Under the pieces are notes generated by a model. The model searched no databases, was not told the origin of the DNA, and worked only from the letters and a program-made list of their open reading frames with translations. Source: Neobacillus sp. YX16 (GTDB lineage: Bacteria; Bacillota; Bacilli; Bacillales; Cytobacillaceae). Taken from it: a DNA stretch of 64,000 bases. The stretch lies in NCBI RefSeq assembly GCF_030123505.1, contig NZ_CP126115.1, forward strand, positions 4,602,001 through 4,666,000. Direction: 5' to 3'. Numbering within the stretch: position 1 is the stretch's first letter; the number at the start of each line of letters is the position of its first letter. This document shows positions 39,869-48,707 of the stretch, piece by piece. Position numbers and translations under genes: made by a program.

Positions 39869-41665
39869 ATTTTCAGTTAATTGAAGGAACTCCTCAATAT
39901 CATCAATACAGATTTTTACTGCCTTTTCCCAGAAATCCTTTTGAACTAAATTCACTTGTAAATGTTTAGCTGCCAATTCCTCAACCGTCATGGAAGCAGT
40001 ATCTCTTAATAAGGCAATATACTTTTCCTCATAGCCTTTACCTTCCTCAAGAGCCTGAGCATAAATGCCCAGTGAGAATAAATAACCAAAAGTATATGGG
40101 AAGTTATAAAATGGTACTCCAGTGATAAAGAAATGCAGCTTGGATGCCCAAAATAATGGATGATATTCGTCCAAAGCCTCACAATACGCTTCCTTCTGAG
40201 CTCCTTCCATCAGTTCATTTAAAGTTTCAACTGATACTGGACCGCGCTTTCTTTCCTCATAAAAACGAGTCTCAAATAAAAAGCGAGCGTGGATGTTCAT
40301 TAACAGAGCAACCGTTCTTTGAATTTTATCATCTAGCAGGGCGAGCTTTTCCTCTTCATCCTTAGCATTTTTCACAGCTGCGTCAGCAACAATCATTTCT
40401 GCAAAGGTAGATGCAGTTTCTGCTACATTCATGGCATAACCGCGATTAAGATAATGTACTCCCCTCATTGCAAAGGAATGGAAGCCATGCCCTAATTCAT
40501 GAGCAAGTGTGGAAACATTTGAAGGTGTACCTGAATAGGTCATGAAAATACGAGATTCTTCACTTTCAGGGAATCCAGTACAGAAACCGCCAGGTGCTTT
40601 TCCAGGACGGTCTTCGGCTTCAATCCATTGGTTCTCAAATGCCATTTTAGCAAAAGCGGACATTTTTTCACCGAAAAGAGCAAAGTTTTGCTCAATAAAT
40701 TCAGCACCCTCCTGGTAAGAAACCTTTGACTCAGTTTTTCCATATGGAGCATCTAAATCAAACCAGCTTAATTTTTCAAGACCTAAGAGTTTCGCTTTAC
40801 GATTCATATATTCAACAAGGGGCTGTTTATTATCAGAAATGACTGCCCACATGGTTTCTAATGTTTCTTTTTCCATTCGATTAATAGTTAATGGTTCTTT
40901 CAATACATCTTCCCAACCACGTTTTTTATAAACATTTAAACGGAATCCAGAGAGATGATTTAATGTTTTCGATAAGTAATCACTTTGTTCATTCCATGAT
41001 TGTTCCCAGCTTTTAAATACAGCTTTACGTACTTCTCTGTCGGTGCTAGAAAATCTATTTGATGCCTGCCCAACAGAAAGCTGCCTTACCTCACCATTTT
41101 CCTCAACAGGAATCTTTATTTTACTAACAATAAGATCATACAATTGTCCCCAGCTATGGTAACCATCTACACCTAGTGAACTAATTAGGGCTTCTTCCTC
41201 AATCGAAAGCTTTTCTTTTGCTCGTACGCGGCGTTCAGTCAGTGAAAACGTCAATTCTTTTAGGAAATCATCTTCCAACACTAGTGTCCAAACATCATCA
41301 TTGATGGATGATAATAAGTTGTCAAATGCACTAAGTGCAGATTGAAAAGTAGCACTAAGCCCTGTTACGGTTGATTCAAGTGTATAAGCCTTTTTATCTT
41401 CAGTATTTTGTGCTTGAAGGCATCCCACAAATGCAGCTGCCTGACGAAGCTTCTTACCAGCGCTTTCAAAGTCTGATAGTAACTCTTTTAAAAAAATCTT
41501 ATCCTCAGCTGTATTGAAAGGGGACCAGTTTTTCACTTTGCTTTCAAATAGCTCAATTAATTCCTGTGTTACCTTTAAGTGGTCCGCTAGTTCAGCAGAA
41601 TTGCTTCCGCCCTTAAAAAATACTTCAAGATTCCAAACATCTGAATATGTAGTTGCTGTCATCAT
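39863..41665 (-). CDS. M3 family oligoendopeptidase (PepF-like)
   Basis: Cytoplasmic zinc metallopeptidase that cuts oligopeptides. The zinc site HELGHGFHS lies near residue 390, in the context STLAHELGHGFHSFAMRG, with a downstream glutamate in NVAETASTFAEM. The 600-residue length and layout (N-terminal helical domain, C-terminal catalytic domain) fit the M3B PepF family. Monocistronic, with GGGGG close to the ATG. Which Bacillus paralogue (YjbG or YusX) it matches is not clear. Confidence 0.92.
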   Translation of the reverse strand: MMTATTYSDVWNLEVFFKGGSNSAELADHLKVTQELIELFESKVKNWSPFNTAEDKIFLKELLSDFESAGKKLRQAAAFVGCLQAQNTEDKKAYTLESTVTGLSATFQSALSAFDNLLSSINDDVWTLVLEDDFLKELTFSLTERRVRAKEKLSIEEEALISSLGVDGYHSWGQLYDLIVSKIKIPVEENGEVRQLSVGQASNRFSSTDREVRKAVFKSWEQSWNEQSDYLSKTLNHLSGFRLNVYKKRGWEDVLKEPLTINRMEKETLETMWAVISDNKQPLVEYMNRKAKLLGLEKLSWFDLDAPYGKTESKVSYQEGAEFIEQNFALFGEKMSAFAKMAFENQWIEAEDRPGKAPGGFCTGFPESEESRIFMTYSGTPSNVSTLAHELGHGFHSFAMRGVHYLNRGYAMNVAETASTFAEMIVADAAVKNAKDEEEKLALLDDKIQRTVALLMNIHARFLFETRFYEERKRGPVSVETLNELMEGAQKEAYCEALDEYHPLFWASKLHFFITGVPFYNFPYTFGYLFSLGIYAQALEEGKGYEEKYIALLRDTASMTVEELAAKHLQVNLVQKDFWEKAVKICIDDIEEFLQLTENK

Positions 41666-41745
41666 GTTACCCCCTTATGTATGTACCCTTACATTATAAA
41701 TTTATTTTTTGAAAAATTCTATTATGTGTGTTTATATAAAAAATT

Positions 41746-41768
41746 GCTTGCGCAACGAATGCACAAGC
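41746..41768 (-). terminator. terminator after the YjcZ-like gene
   Basis: GCTTGTGCA/TGCGCAAGC (one G-U) followed by AATTTTTT on the minus strand. Confidence 0.8.
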
Positions 41769-41778
41769 TTTTGAGGAT

Positions 41779-41937
41779 TCAACAGCAAGTTGTATAATAC
41801 CACCAGCCGCCAAAGATTAAGACTAGTATTAATAACACGATGAAGAGTGCGTACCATCCGCCTCCTCCAGTTGCATAAGGAACAGGATAAACTGGATAAG
41901 GGGCTGGGTAGCAGGGATTTGGATAACCATATGACAT
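41779..41937 (-). CDS. YjcZ family small sporulation-type protein
   Basis: 52-residue peptide. The N-terminus is rich in Tyr, Pro and Cys (MSYGYPNPCYPAPYPVYP), followed by GGGG and a single hydrophobic helix (WYALFIVLLILVLIFGGWW) and a CC end. This is the layout of the YjcZ family found in spore-related small membrane proteins. The ATG at 41937 has AAAGGGGGT upstream; the longer ORF start is rejected. Function unknown. Confidence 0.82.
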   Translation of the reverse strand: MSYGYPNPCYPAPYPVYPVPYATGGGGWYALFIVLLILVLIFGGWWYYTTCC

Positions 41938-42018
41938 ATAAATACCCCCTTTCCCTTTTAATACTAGGTTATGTGCCTGTATACTTTTATGTATAGGCAC
42001 ATGCCGTTTTAATTAAAA

Positions 42019-42321
42019 GGCCGTGTTAAATTAGGCTGTTGATTTGTGCTCCACTAAGGAAAGCTTCTTTGAATAATCACCGCAGTGACAGGCCGTCTCT
42101 GCCTGTCACGAGGCGCTTCGCTTTCCGCAGGCGGTTCGGGAAGCCTCCTCGGCGCTAAAGCACCTGCGGGGTCTCCCCTGTCCCGTCCTCCTGCAGGACA
42201 TTGATTTACTTCCTCGAATCTGCCCACGCACGAAGAAAATGCGATAGCATTTTCGAGGAGTCTCGCGCCTTCCGCACAAATCAACAGGGTTCTAAAATCA
42301 ATAGTTACCTTTAACACAGCC
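42019..42321. repeat. GC-rich intergenic element with nested inverted ends
   Basis: About 303 bp, clearly more GC-rich than its surroundings. Outer ends GGCCGTGTTAAA (42019-42030) and TTTAACACAGCC (42310-42321) are inverted with one mismatch; inside them CTGTTGATTTGTGC (42036-42049) and its exact complement (42274-42287). Internal hairpins include GTGACAGGC/GCCTGTCAC (42085-42109) and GAAAATGC/GCATTTTC. No ORF in it looks real. I have seen similar GC-rich intergenic palindromic sequences in Bacillaceae genomes, but cannot name the family. Confidence 0.85.
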
Positions 42322-42323
42322 AA

Positions 42324-42361
42324 TTAAAAAAAACAGAGGCGGATATGTTCCGGCTCTGTTG
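42324..42361 (-). terminator. terminator after sigK
   Basis: AACAGAG.CGG pairs with CCG.CTCTGTT around AACATAT, then eight T residues on the minus strand. It directly abuts the GC-rich element. Confidence 0.88.
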
Positions 42362-42362
42362 C

Positions 42363-43079
42363 TCAGTTCTTTTTCTTTCGTTCTTTTTCAGCACGATAAA
42401 ATTCATGAAACATTTTCATTAGTGCGCGTTTTTCGATCCTTGAAACATAGCTTCTCGATATCCCCAATTCTTTCGCAATCTCTCGCTGGGTCTTTTCTTT
42501 TTGAAGGTCAAGGCCAAAACGGCCGACAATTACTTCTTTTTCTCTGTCGTCAAGGACATCGATATATTTCCGAATTTTTTCGAGTTCCATGTTCAACTGG
42601 ATGGTATCAATAACGTCTTCTGATTCGGATTTGAGTACATCAATCAGTGAGATTTCATTACCTTCTTTATCCTGTCCAATTGGGTCATGCAAAGAGACAT
42701 CTTTTTTCGTCTTCTTAAGTGCTCGAAGGTGCATGAGGATTTCGTTTTCAATACAACGTGCTGCATACGTGGCAAGCTTTGTTCCTTTCCCTTCGGAATA
42801 GCTCTCAATTGCTTTTATCAAACCAATCGTTCCTATTGAGATTAGATCCTCTGAATCCTCACCAGTATTTTCAAACTTTTTTACAATATGTGCTACAAGC
42901 CGTAAATTATGTTCAATTAACATATTACGAGCATGTGAGTCCCCTTCCGCCATCAACCGTAAATATTTCCTTTCATCTGCAGCAGATAGGGGCTGCGGAA
43001 AAGCATTGTTTTTAACATAAGAGACAAGAAATAAAAATTCCTTAATGAGATAACCAAGTGCTGTGAGAATCCCTGCCAT
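42363..43079 (-). CDS. sigK: RNA polymerase sporulation sigma factor SigK, uninterrupted
   Basis: Late mother-cell sigma factor. A 20-residue pro-sequence ([20 protein letters not shown]) precedes the mature start YVKNNAFPQ, the site removed by SpoIVFB in B. subtilis. Region 2 ([14 protein letters not shown], then [16 protein letters not shown]) and region 4 ([17 protein letters not shown]) are intact. 238 residues in one reading frame: there is no skin-type insertion, so no DNA excision is needed. The ATG at 43079 is six bases from GGGGGTGG. Confidence 0.96.
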   Translation of the reverse strand: MAGILTALGYLIKEFLFLVSYVKNNAFPQPLSAADERKYLRLMAEGDSHARNMLIEHNLRLVAHIVKKFENTGEDSEDLISIGTIGLIKAIESYSEGKGTKLATYAARCIENEILMHLRALKKTKKDVSLHDPIGQDKEGNEISLIDVLKSESEDVIDTIQLNMELEKIRKYIDVLDDREKEVIVGRFGLDLQKEKTQREIAKELGISRSYVSRIEKRALMKMFHEFYRAEKERKKKN

Positions 43080-43202
43080 GCACATCCACCCCCGTGCTTT
43101 TTTGGGCTTTGCCTATAACTAATTCCTATGTTATAAACAGGGTGATTGTGTCTGTCCAAAACATTTTATTTGAAAATAAAGGCTTTTATCACACTACAAA
43201 AA

Positions 43203-43234
43203 AAGCACTGACCTTTAAAAAGGTCAATGCTTCT
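43203..43234 (-). terminator. terminator after the 25-residue ORF, upstream of sigK
   Basis: AAGCAYTGACCTTT/AAAGGTCAGTGCTT-type stem with TTTTTTTGTAG on the minus strand. It separates the small-ORF region from sigK. Confidence 0.8.
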
Positions 43235-43236
43235 TG

Positions 43237-43314
43237 TTATTCTACACTTAGCTCCGCTGTTATTACACAGCCAATTGCCGCAGTTATGACCAAAGCCATC
43301 ACGATCATGAACAT
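43237..43314 (-). CDS. putative 25-residue membrane peptide
   Basis: Begins MFMIVMALVITAAIGCV and ends in an acidic tail (TAELSVE): one short hydrophobic helix with a single Cys. The SD AAGGGGTGG lies five bases from the ATG, and an intrinsic terminator follows three bases after the stop. Gene-like signals are good, but the family is unknown and it could be a leader peptide. Confidence 0.5.
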   Translation of the reverse strand: MFMIVMALVITAAIGCVITAELSVE

Positions 43315-43446
43315 ATTCTCCACCCCTTAAGATAGATCCTTTTATCTACTTCGAATTTATCACATTTTCACAGTATCTAACTTAAGGGGTTGTGAACATT
43401 TTGTTAACATACATTTATCGTTAATCATTTATTGTTATTTATGATT

Positions 43447-43509
43447 TCATTTTTTATTTTTCTTCTTTGCTTTCATGAAAAGAAACAATAAAAAGGTATG
43501 CACCGGCAT
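43447..43509 (-). CDS. putative 20-residue basic peptide
   Basis: A hydrophobic N-terminal half (VHTFLLFLFM) is followed by a run of Lys (KAKKKNKK). A perfect TAAGGAGGT SD lies ten bases upstream. Last in a series of five small ORFs spaced 26-36 bp apart. The shape resembles a membrane-active or membrane-anchored micropeptide; no homology is claimed. Confidence 0.4.
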   Translation of the reverse strand: MPVHTFLLFLFMKAKKKNKK

Positions 43510-43536
43510 TTTTCAACTACCTCCTTAATATCCTAA

Positions 43537-43596
43537 CTAGGTGGTGTCTTTCATACTCCATAAGCTTGCACCGCGTTTTTGAATTAAATAAATCAT
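43537..43596 (-). CDS. putative 19-residue peptide
   Basis: Starts MIYLIQKRGASLW; AAAGGTGGG SD six bases upstream of ATG; 36 bp after the first YrzI paralogue and 27 bp before the basic 20-mer. Too short to judge by sequence alone; listed because of spacing and SD. Confidence 0.3.
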   Translation of the reverse strand: MIYLIQKRGASLWSMKDTT

Positions 43597-43632
43597 TGTA
43601 AACCCACCTTTCTTTTTTTGTCATTTAAAGCC

Positions 43633-43773
43633 TTAATACATGCGATGAACGGATATCTGACGATCCTTCGTTGCTTCATATATTTTTTTAATTTGTTCTT
43701 GGTGTGCTGCTTCTTCGATACTCATCTCACGTTTATTGATGGTAATGGATAAGAATAAAATATTTAAGGTCAT
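43633..43773 (-). CDS. yrzI: YrzI family small protein, paralogue 1
   Basis: 46 residues. The family pattern MTLNILFLSITINKRE at the N-terminus is followed by a charged helix and ends in KDRQISVHRMY. GGGAGGTG SD. Third in transcription order of three tandem paralogues of identical length. In B. subtilis yrzI follows yrhC, the same neighbourhood. Function unknown. Confidence 0.8.
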   Translation of the reverse strand: MTLNILFLSITINKREMSIEEAAHQEQIKKIYEATKDRQISVHRMY

Positions 43774-43799
43774 GACTTTCACCTCCCATTAAGGGTTTA

Positions 43800-43940
43800 T
43801 TACATTAAATGATAAGCAGTAACTTGACGGTCTTTGTGCTGATCATATAACTTTTCAACCATTTCATTTCGCATTGCTTCTTGCAGACTTTCTTTACGTT
43901 TCTTAACTGTAATCGAAAAAAATAAAATATTAAGAGTCAT
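43800..43940 (-). CDS. yrzI: YrzI family small protein, paralogue 2
   Basis: 46 residues: MTLNILFFSITVKKRKESLQ, then an amphipathic charged helix and KDRQVTAYHLM. SD is AAGGAAG. 26 bp before paralogue 1 and 30 bp after paralogue 3. It shares the ITVKKRKESLQ block with paralogue 3, suggesting those two are the more recent duplicates. Confidence 0.8.
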   Translation of the reverse strand: MTLNILFFSITVKKRKESLQEAMRNEMVEKLYDQHKDRQVTAYHLM

Positions 43941-43970
43941 TTAAATACACTTCCTTTTTTTAGGGTTAAT

Positions 43971-44111
43971 TTATAGTAAATGATAAACCGACAATTGACG
44001 TTCCTTGTTTTGCTCAAAAAGTTTTTCTATCGTTTCATTCCGAGTTGCTTGTTGTAAACTTTCTTTGCGTTTTTTTAATGTAATCGAGATAAAAAATATA
44101 TTTAGTGTCAT
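43971..44111 (-). CDS. yrzI: YrzI family small protein, paralogue 3
   Basis: 46 residues: MTLNIFFISITLKKRKESLQ, then KERQLSVYHLL at the end. AAGGGGTGA SD. First of the tandem array in transcription order, placed directly after two tandem terminators, so the array should have its own promoter in 44112-44170. A TATAAA-like -10 is seen there but no clear -35. Confidence 0.8.
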   Translation of the reverse strand: MTLNIFFISITLKKRKESLQQATRNETIEKLFEQNKERQLSVYHLL

Positions 44112-44172
44112 AACTATCACCCCTTCCCTTTATAACCAAATTTGTTAATAATATCCATTAAACAGGCGCAAA

Positions 44173-44204
44173 AAGGCCGCAAGAAATTACTCCCTTGCGG
44201 CCTT
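44173..44204 (-). terminator. second of two tandem terminators before the YrzI array
   Basis: AAGGCCGCAAG pairs perfectly with CTTGCGGCCTT (11 bp), then TTTTGCG on the minus strand. Confidence 0.8.
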
Positions 44205-44218
44205 AATTTTAGGCACAA

Positions 44219-44249
44219 AAATACCGCAGGGCAGCACTCTCCCTGCGGC
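44219..44249 (-). terminator. first of two tandem terminators, after the 34-residue ORF
   Basis: CCGCAGGG/CCCTGCGG with a 9-nt loop, followed by TATTTTTGT on the minus strand. Confidence 0.8.
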
Positions 44250-44274
44250 ATGGATATGTTAGGTAACTAAAAAA

Positions 44275-44379
44275 TTAGTTAAGCAATCCATTCCTGTCGG
44301 TCGAATGCAAATTATTTACATATGCAGTTGTCATCCAAATAGTATTACCAGTGGCAGCAACCATTAATTTCATCATCAT
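44275..44379 (-). CDS. putative 34-residue peptide between yrhC and the YrzI array
   Basis: MMMKLMVAATGNTIWMTTAY start, polar C-terminus (NNLHSTDRNGLLN). GGAGG lies nine bases before the first of three consecutive ATG codons. Two tandem terminators follow. It is preceded by the yrhC terminator, so it is a separate short transcript. No recognised family. Confidence 0.5.
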   Translation of the reverse strand: MMMKLMVAATGNTIWMTTAYVNNLHSTDRNGLLN

Positions 44380-44507
44380 TTTCTTCGACCTCCTTCGGAA
44401 TTTTTTACTAACTACGGTAATTATATCCAGCAACATAACCTTTGTAAACCACTTTTTTGAAATTTTTTTAAAAATAGTTAAATTGCCTGGTTTATTCCAA
44501 AAAAAAT

Positions 44508-44528
44508 AAACGTCCCTGAGGAACGTTT
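44508..44528 (-). terminator. terminator at the end of yrhC
   Basis: AAACGTTCC/GG.ACGTTT hairpin followed by ATTTTTTTT on the minus strand; overlaps the yrhC stop codon. Confidence 0.8.
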
Positions 44529-44775
44529 ACCTTTGCTTGCCATCTTCTATATCCATAAGTTTAAGCTGGCACTGTTTCGATTGAATAAAAAGTAAAATCG
44601 AAACCGCTAAAAAGGACATAGAGGAGATCATCATTATATTTATATCCATCTCACTCTTAGTATCTGATGGAATTATTACACCTAAAAAGAAAAATACACC
44701 GACAGCGAGTAATACGACAGCAAATTGTTTAAAATCAACCATTTTTTCATAAAGACTTTTTGTTTGTTTATCCAC
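44527..44775 (-). CDS. yrhC: YrhC-like membrane protein
   Basis: 82 residues with two hydrophobic helices (about 15-35 and 45-65; FAVVLLAVGVFFFLGVIIP and MMISSMSFLAVSILLFI) and charged ends. Position right after mccB matches B. subtilis yrhC. Function unknown. A hairpin between mccB and yrhC suggests partly separate expression. Confidence 0.82.
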   Translation of the reverse strand: MDKQTKSLYEKMVDFKQFAVVLLAVGVFFFLGVIIPSDTKSEMDINIMMISSMSFLAVSILLFIQSKQCQLKLMDIEDGKQR

Positions 44776-44873
44776 TGTTGGTCACCTGCTTTTCTTTAAA
44801 TCTACTAAGCTACTTTAACATAAAAAACAGCATAAAAGAGTATGTAAATTTTAGAAAAACAAACAAAAATAAA

Positions 44874-44891
44874 TCCGGCATATAAGCCGGA
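44874..44891 (-). terminator. terminator after mccB
   Basis: TCCGGC/GCCGGA followed by TTTATTTTTGTTTG on the minus strand. Confidence 0.7.
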
Positions 44892-44902
44892 CAAAGAATT
44901 TA

Positions 44903-46036
<1,134 letters not shown>

Positions 46037-46963
46037 CTAAATCCCCCCTTCAAAAATCTTCTTACTTAGATAGCGTTCACTTCCATCTGGGAATATAACG
46101 ACAATATTCGCACCAACTTTGGCACTTTCTGCTTCCAACATGGCAGCCTTAAAGGCAGCACCGGATGAACTGCCAACCAATAATCCTTCTTTTGCTGCTA
46201 ATTCCTTTACAAACCAAAATGCATCCTCGTCAGAAATTGTATGAATGACATCAAAATAGTCTGGGTCCATATAACCGGGAAGAAATTCCATACCAATTCC
46301 CTCAGTTTTATGGGGACCTGATTCACCACCATTTAAAATCGAGCCTTCTGGTTCGACAATAACAGTCTTTATGTCTATATTTTGGTCTTTTAAATAACGA
46401 GCTGTACCCATAAAGGTGCCGCCTGTACCTGCGCCTGCAACAAATGTATTTATTTTCCCATCCATTTGTTCCCATAGCTCAGGTCCCAATGTTTTATAAT
46501 ACGTTTCAGGATTTGCAGGATTTCCAAATTGCTGTGGACAATAAGATCCAGGAATTTCCTTTAGAAGAGCCTCTGCTTTCGCAATGGCTCCTTTCATTCC
46601 TTTTTCAGTAGGAGTATGAACAATTTTCGCTCCAAGAGCTTTCATTAATTCTTGTTTTTCTATACTAAATTTCTCAGGAACACATAAAATAACCTGTACC
46701 CCTTTGTTTAAAGCAGCAAGCGCTAATCCGATCCCTGTATTCCCGGCTGTCGGTTCAATAACCGTTCCTCCTTTTTGAAGCTTTCCACTCTCGAAAGCCT
46801 CCCGCAAAAGTTCTACACCGAGTCGATCCTTTACACTGCCGCCTGGATTCATGAATTCCAGCTTAGCAAAAATACGTACATCATTTGGGAGAGGAAACTG
46901 TGAAATTTCTACAATAGGTGTATGTCCTATTAATTCATGGACATTTTTAAATATTCTCATCAT
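46037..46963 (-). CDS. mccA: cystathionine beta-synthase-type enzyme MccA
   Basis: PLP enzyme condensing O-acetylserine with homocysteine (B. subtilis MccA/YrhA). PLP lysine in NPGGSVKDRLG (near 43), phosphate loop GAGTGGT, TAGNTGIGLAL. 308 residues, no CBS regulatory domain. Start at 46963 or the adjacent ATG at 46960; SD is weak. Between mtnN and mccB. Confidence 0.94.
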   Translation of the reverse strand: MMRIFKNVHELIGHTPIVEISQFPLPNDVRIFAKLEFMNPGGSVKDRLGVELLREAFESGKLQKGGTVIEPTAGNTGIGLALAALNKGVQVILCVPEKFSIEKQELMKALGAKIVHTPTEKGMKGAIAKAEALLKEIPGSYCPQQFGNPANPETYYKTLGPELWEQMDGKINTFVAGAGTGGTFMGTARYLKDQNIDIKTVIVEPEGSILNGGESGPHKTEGIGMEFLPGYMDPDYFDVIHTISDEDAFWFVKELAAKEGLLVGSSSGAAFKAAMLEAESAKVGANIVVIFPDGSERYLSKKIFEGGI

Positions 46964-46983
46964 CCCACCAACCTTCTTGCTTA

Positions 46984-47679
46984 CTACCCTAATGCTTCCA
47001 CCATTTTCATAACTAGTGAAGCTGAGTGGGTTGCGGCCTGGTCAATAAATTGATCAAATGTTACTCCTGATTCTTTTCCTGCAATATCAGATAAGGAGCG
47101 AATAATCACAAAAGGCACCTCGAAACGATGTGCTACTTGCGCAATCGCAGCTGCTTCCATCTCAACCGCCTGTAATTTGTCAAACTTCGATCTTACAAAC
47201 TTAACACGCTCTGGGTCTTCCATGAATGAATCACCTGTTACTATTAACCCTTTAACAACTTGGAATTTATCCAGTTCTTTAGCAGCATTCTCCGCAACTT
47301 CAACTAATTTTCCATCTGCTAAAAATGCTGCCGGAAGCTGTGGTACCTGCCCATATTCATAACCGAAGGCAGTTACATCCACATCATGATGGCGGACTTC
47401 TGTAGAAATGACGGCATCCCCTACATTTAACTCTGGGTTAAAACCTCCAGCTGATCCTGTATTGATAATGCAGTCTGGTTTATATTTTTCAAGTAAAATG
47501 GTTGTCGACATCGCCGCATTTACCTTTCCAATTCCTGAGCGAAGCAAAATCACTTCTGCTCCATTCATTTGTCCAAAGGTAAACTCACATCCGGCTACAG
47601 TTTCTTGTGTTTGCCCCTTAATATTGTCTCTTAGTAATTTTACTTCTTCTTCCATTGCTCCAATGATGGCAATTTTCAT
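46984..47679 (-). CDS. mtnN: 5'-methylthioadenosine/S-adenosylhomocysteine nucleosidase
   Basis: Cleaves adenine from MTA and [19 protein letters not shown] start, catalytic block [13 protein letters not shown] with E near 173, and [10 protein letters not shown] with the catalytic Asp. 231 residues. With mccA/mccB it feeds SAH-derived homocysteine into cysteine. Confidence 0.96.
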   Translation of the reverse strand: MKIAIIGAMEEEVKLLRDNIKGQTQETVAGCEFTFGQMNGAEVILLRSGIGKVNAAMSTTILLEKYKPDCIINTGSAGGFNPELNVGDAVISTEVRHHDVDVTAFGYEYGQVPQLPAAFLADGKLVEVAENAAKELDKFQVVKGLIVTGDSFMEDPERVKFVRSKFDKLQAVEMEAAAIAQVAHRFEVPFVIIRSLSDIAGKESGVTFDQFIDQAATHSASLVMKMVEALG

Positions 47680-47695
47680 GTCTAAAACCTCTCTC

Positions 47696-48334
47696 TTATT
47701 GTTTTTCTGCTTCCATTAACCAGACAAAATTATTGCAGCGTTTAAACCTAACGATAAACCCACTATTTTCTAAAATAGTTCTTAAGTTAGGAATGGTTGT
47801 ATAATATTCTGTTTCCAGATCTTTTGCAAGATTATGAAAGCCTTCTGCTTTTGCTTCTACGATTGCATTATTATAATCTTCTCCTGATTCAAACATCGTA
47901 TCCGCAAACACTATTCTACCACCTTTCGAAAGCAGCTTTCCATATTTGGCAATTGCTTCATCTTTTTCCTCATCGGTGAGGTGATGGAATGCATATGTTG
48001 AGACAATAGTATCAATATTTATTATTTCAGGAAAATGAAGAAAGTCACCTTCAAGAATTTTCACATTTGTTCCAAGCTTTGCTTCTGCAATTCTCCTCAT
48101 TGGAACAGACGGCTCAATTCCAGTTATATTCAATCCCTTTTCAAATAATTTTTTTGTCAGGTTACCGGTTCCAACACCAAACTCTACTACATGGCCCATT
48201 GAACGTTCTTTGACAGCTTCTAATATTTGCTCATATCCCGCAAAAACCTCTTTATATTCTCGATTATGTCCGCCAACACTATCATCATATGAATCAGCCC
48301 ATTGTTCAAATATATCTAAAAATTCACGTCCCAT
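47696..48334 (-). CDS. yrrT: class I SAM-dependent methyltransferase YrrT
   Basis: 212-residue methyltransferase opening the yrrT-mtnN-mccA-mccB operon. Motif [18 protein letters not shown] near residue 46, GIEPS acidic loop, and a conserved N-terminus ([16 protein letters not shown]). Substrate unknown. A probable CymR-controlled promoter lies upstream. Confidence 0.92.
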   Translation of the reverse strand: MGREFLDIFEQWADSYDDSVGGHNREYKEVFAGYEQILEAVKERSMGHVVEFGVGTGNLTKKLFEKGLNITGIEPSVPMRRIAEAKLGTNVKILEGDFLHFPEIINIDTIVSTYAFHHLTDEEKDEAIAKYGKLLSKGGRIVFADTMFESGEDYNNAIVEAKAEGFHNLAKDLETEYYTTIPNLRTILENSGFIVRFKRCNNFVWLMEAEKQ

Positions 48335-48357
48335 ACTGGAAACCTCCAGATCTCAAA

Positions 48358-48387
48358 CATATAATTCCTATAAGCATACTATGAATT
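48358..48387 (-). promoter_or_regulatory. yrrT operon promoter overlapping a putative CymR site
   Basis: On the minus strand TTCATA (48380-48385), 16 bp, TATATG (48358-48363). The same segment reads AATTCATAGTATGC then TTATAGGAATT (48363-48387), which resembles what I remember of the CymR motif, ending in ATAGGAATT. In B. subtilis this operon is repressed by CymR when sulfur is sufficient. Motif match is from memory. Confidence 0.55.
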
Positions 48388-48473
48388 TATTTTAAAAATG
48401 TTATCGCATCTTCCATCTCTTATTGCTTTAAAAAAGAATAATTACTAAAATGTTCATAGGGGAAAGGGTGATA

Positions 48474-48683
48474 ATGTTGAATTTTCAACTTGATTTTATT
48501 GAGGATAAAGTAGAATTCTTTGATGCAACAGATCTTAAAGTTTTGGAAAAGAAAATTGAAGTAAAAATTGAGGAAAATAAAGCAATTCTCTTAGGGGTAC
48601 ATTCAGTCTCTCATCAAATGTATGCAAATGACAAAGGTCAGACGTTTTATACTGCGGTCGTTCACTTTAAACGAAAAAAATAG
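48474..48683 (+). CDS. yrzA: YrzA-like protein (DUF2536)
   Basis: 69-residue cytoplasmic protein (MLNFQLDFIEDKVEFFDA start, HQMYANDKGQTFYTAVVHF end) matching remembered YrzA. The ATG at 48474 follows AAAGGGTGA; the ORF start at 48450 is rejected. Divergent from yrrT, convergent with yrrS across a bidirectional terminator. Function unknown. Confidence 0.85.
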   Translation: MLNFQLDFIEDKVEFFDATDLKVLEKKIEVKIEENKAILLGVHSVSHQMYANDKGQTFYTAVVHFKRKK

Positions 48684-48706
48684 GATGGACAGCCCATCCT
48701 ATTTTT
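48674..48706. terminator. bidirectional terminator between yrzA and yrrS
   Basis: AATAGGATGG/CCATCCTATT flanked by A-run and T-run; the yrzA stop codon lies in the stem. Confidence 0.88.
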
Positions 48707-48707
48707 A

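Noticed and set aside
42054-42323. 89-codon ORF on the minus strand
   Set aside because: Lies completely in the GC-rich inverted-repeat element, is Arg/Pro/Glu-rich in the way random GC-rich sequence is, has no SD and resembles no family.
43380-43412. TTGTGAAC...GTTAACA imperfect palindrome, possible Rex or similar operator
   Set aside because: The right half does not fit the Rex consensus and no promoter is positioned to use it; probably the untranslated end of the micro-ORF transcript.
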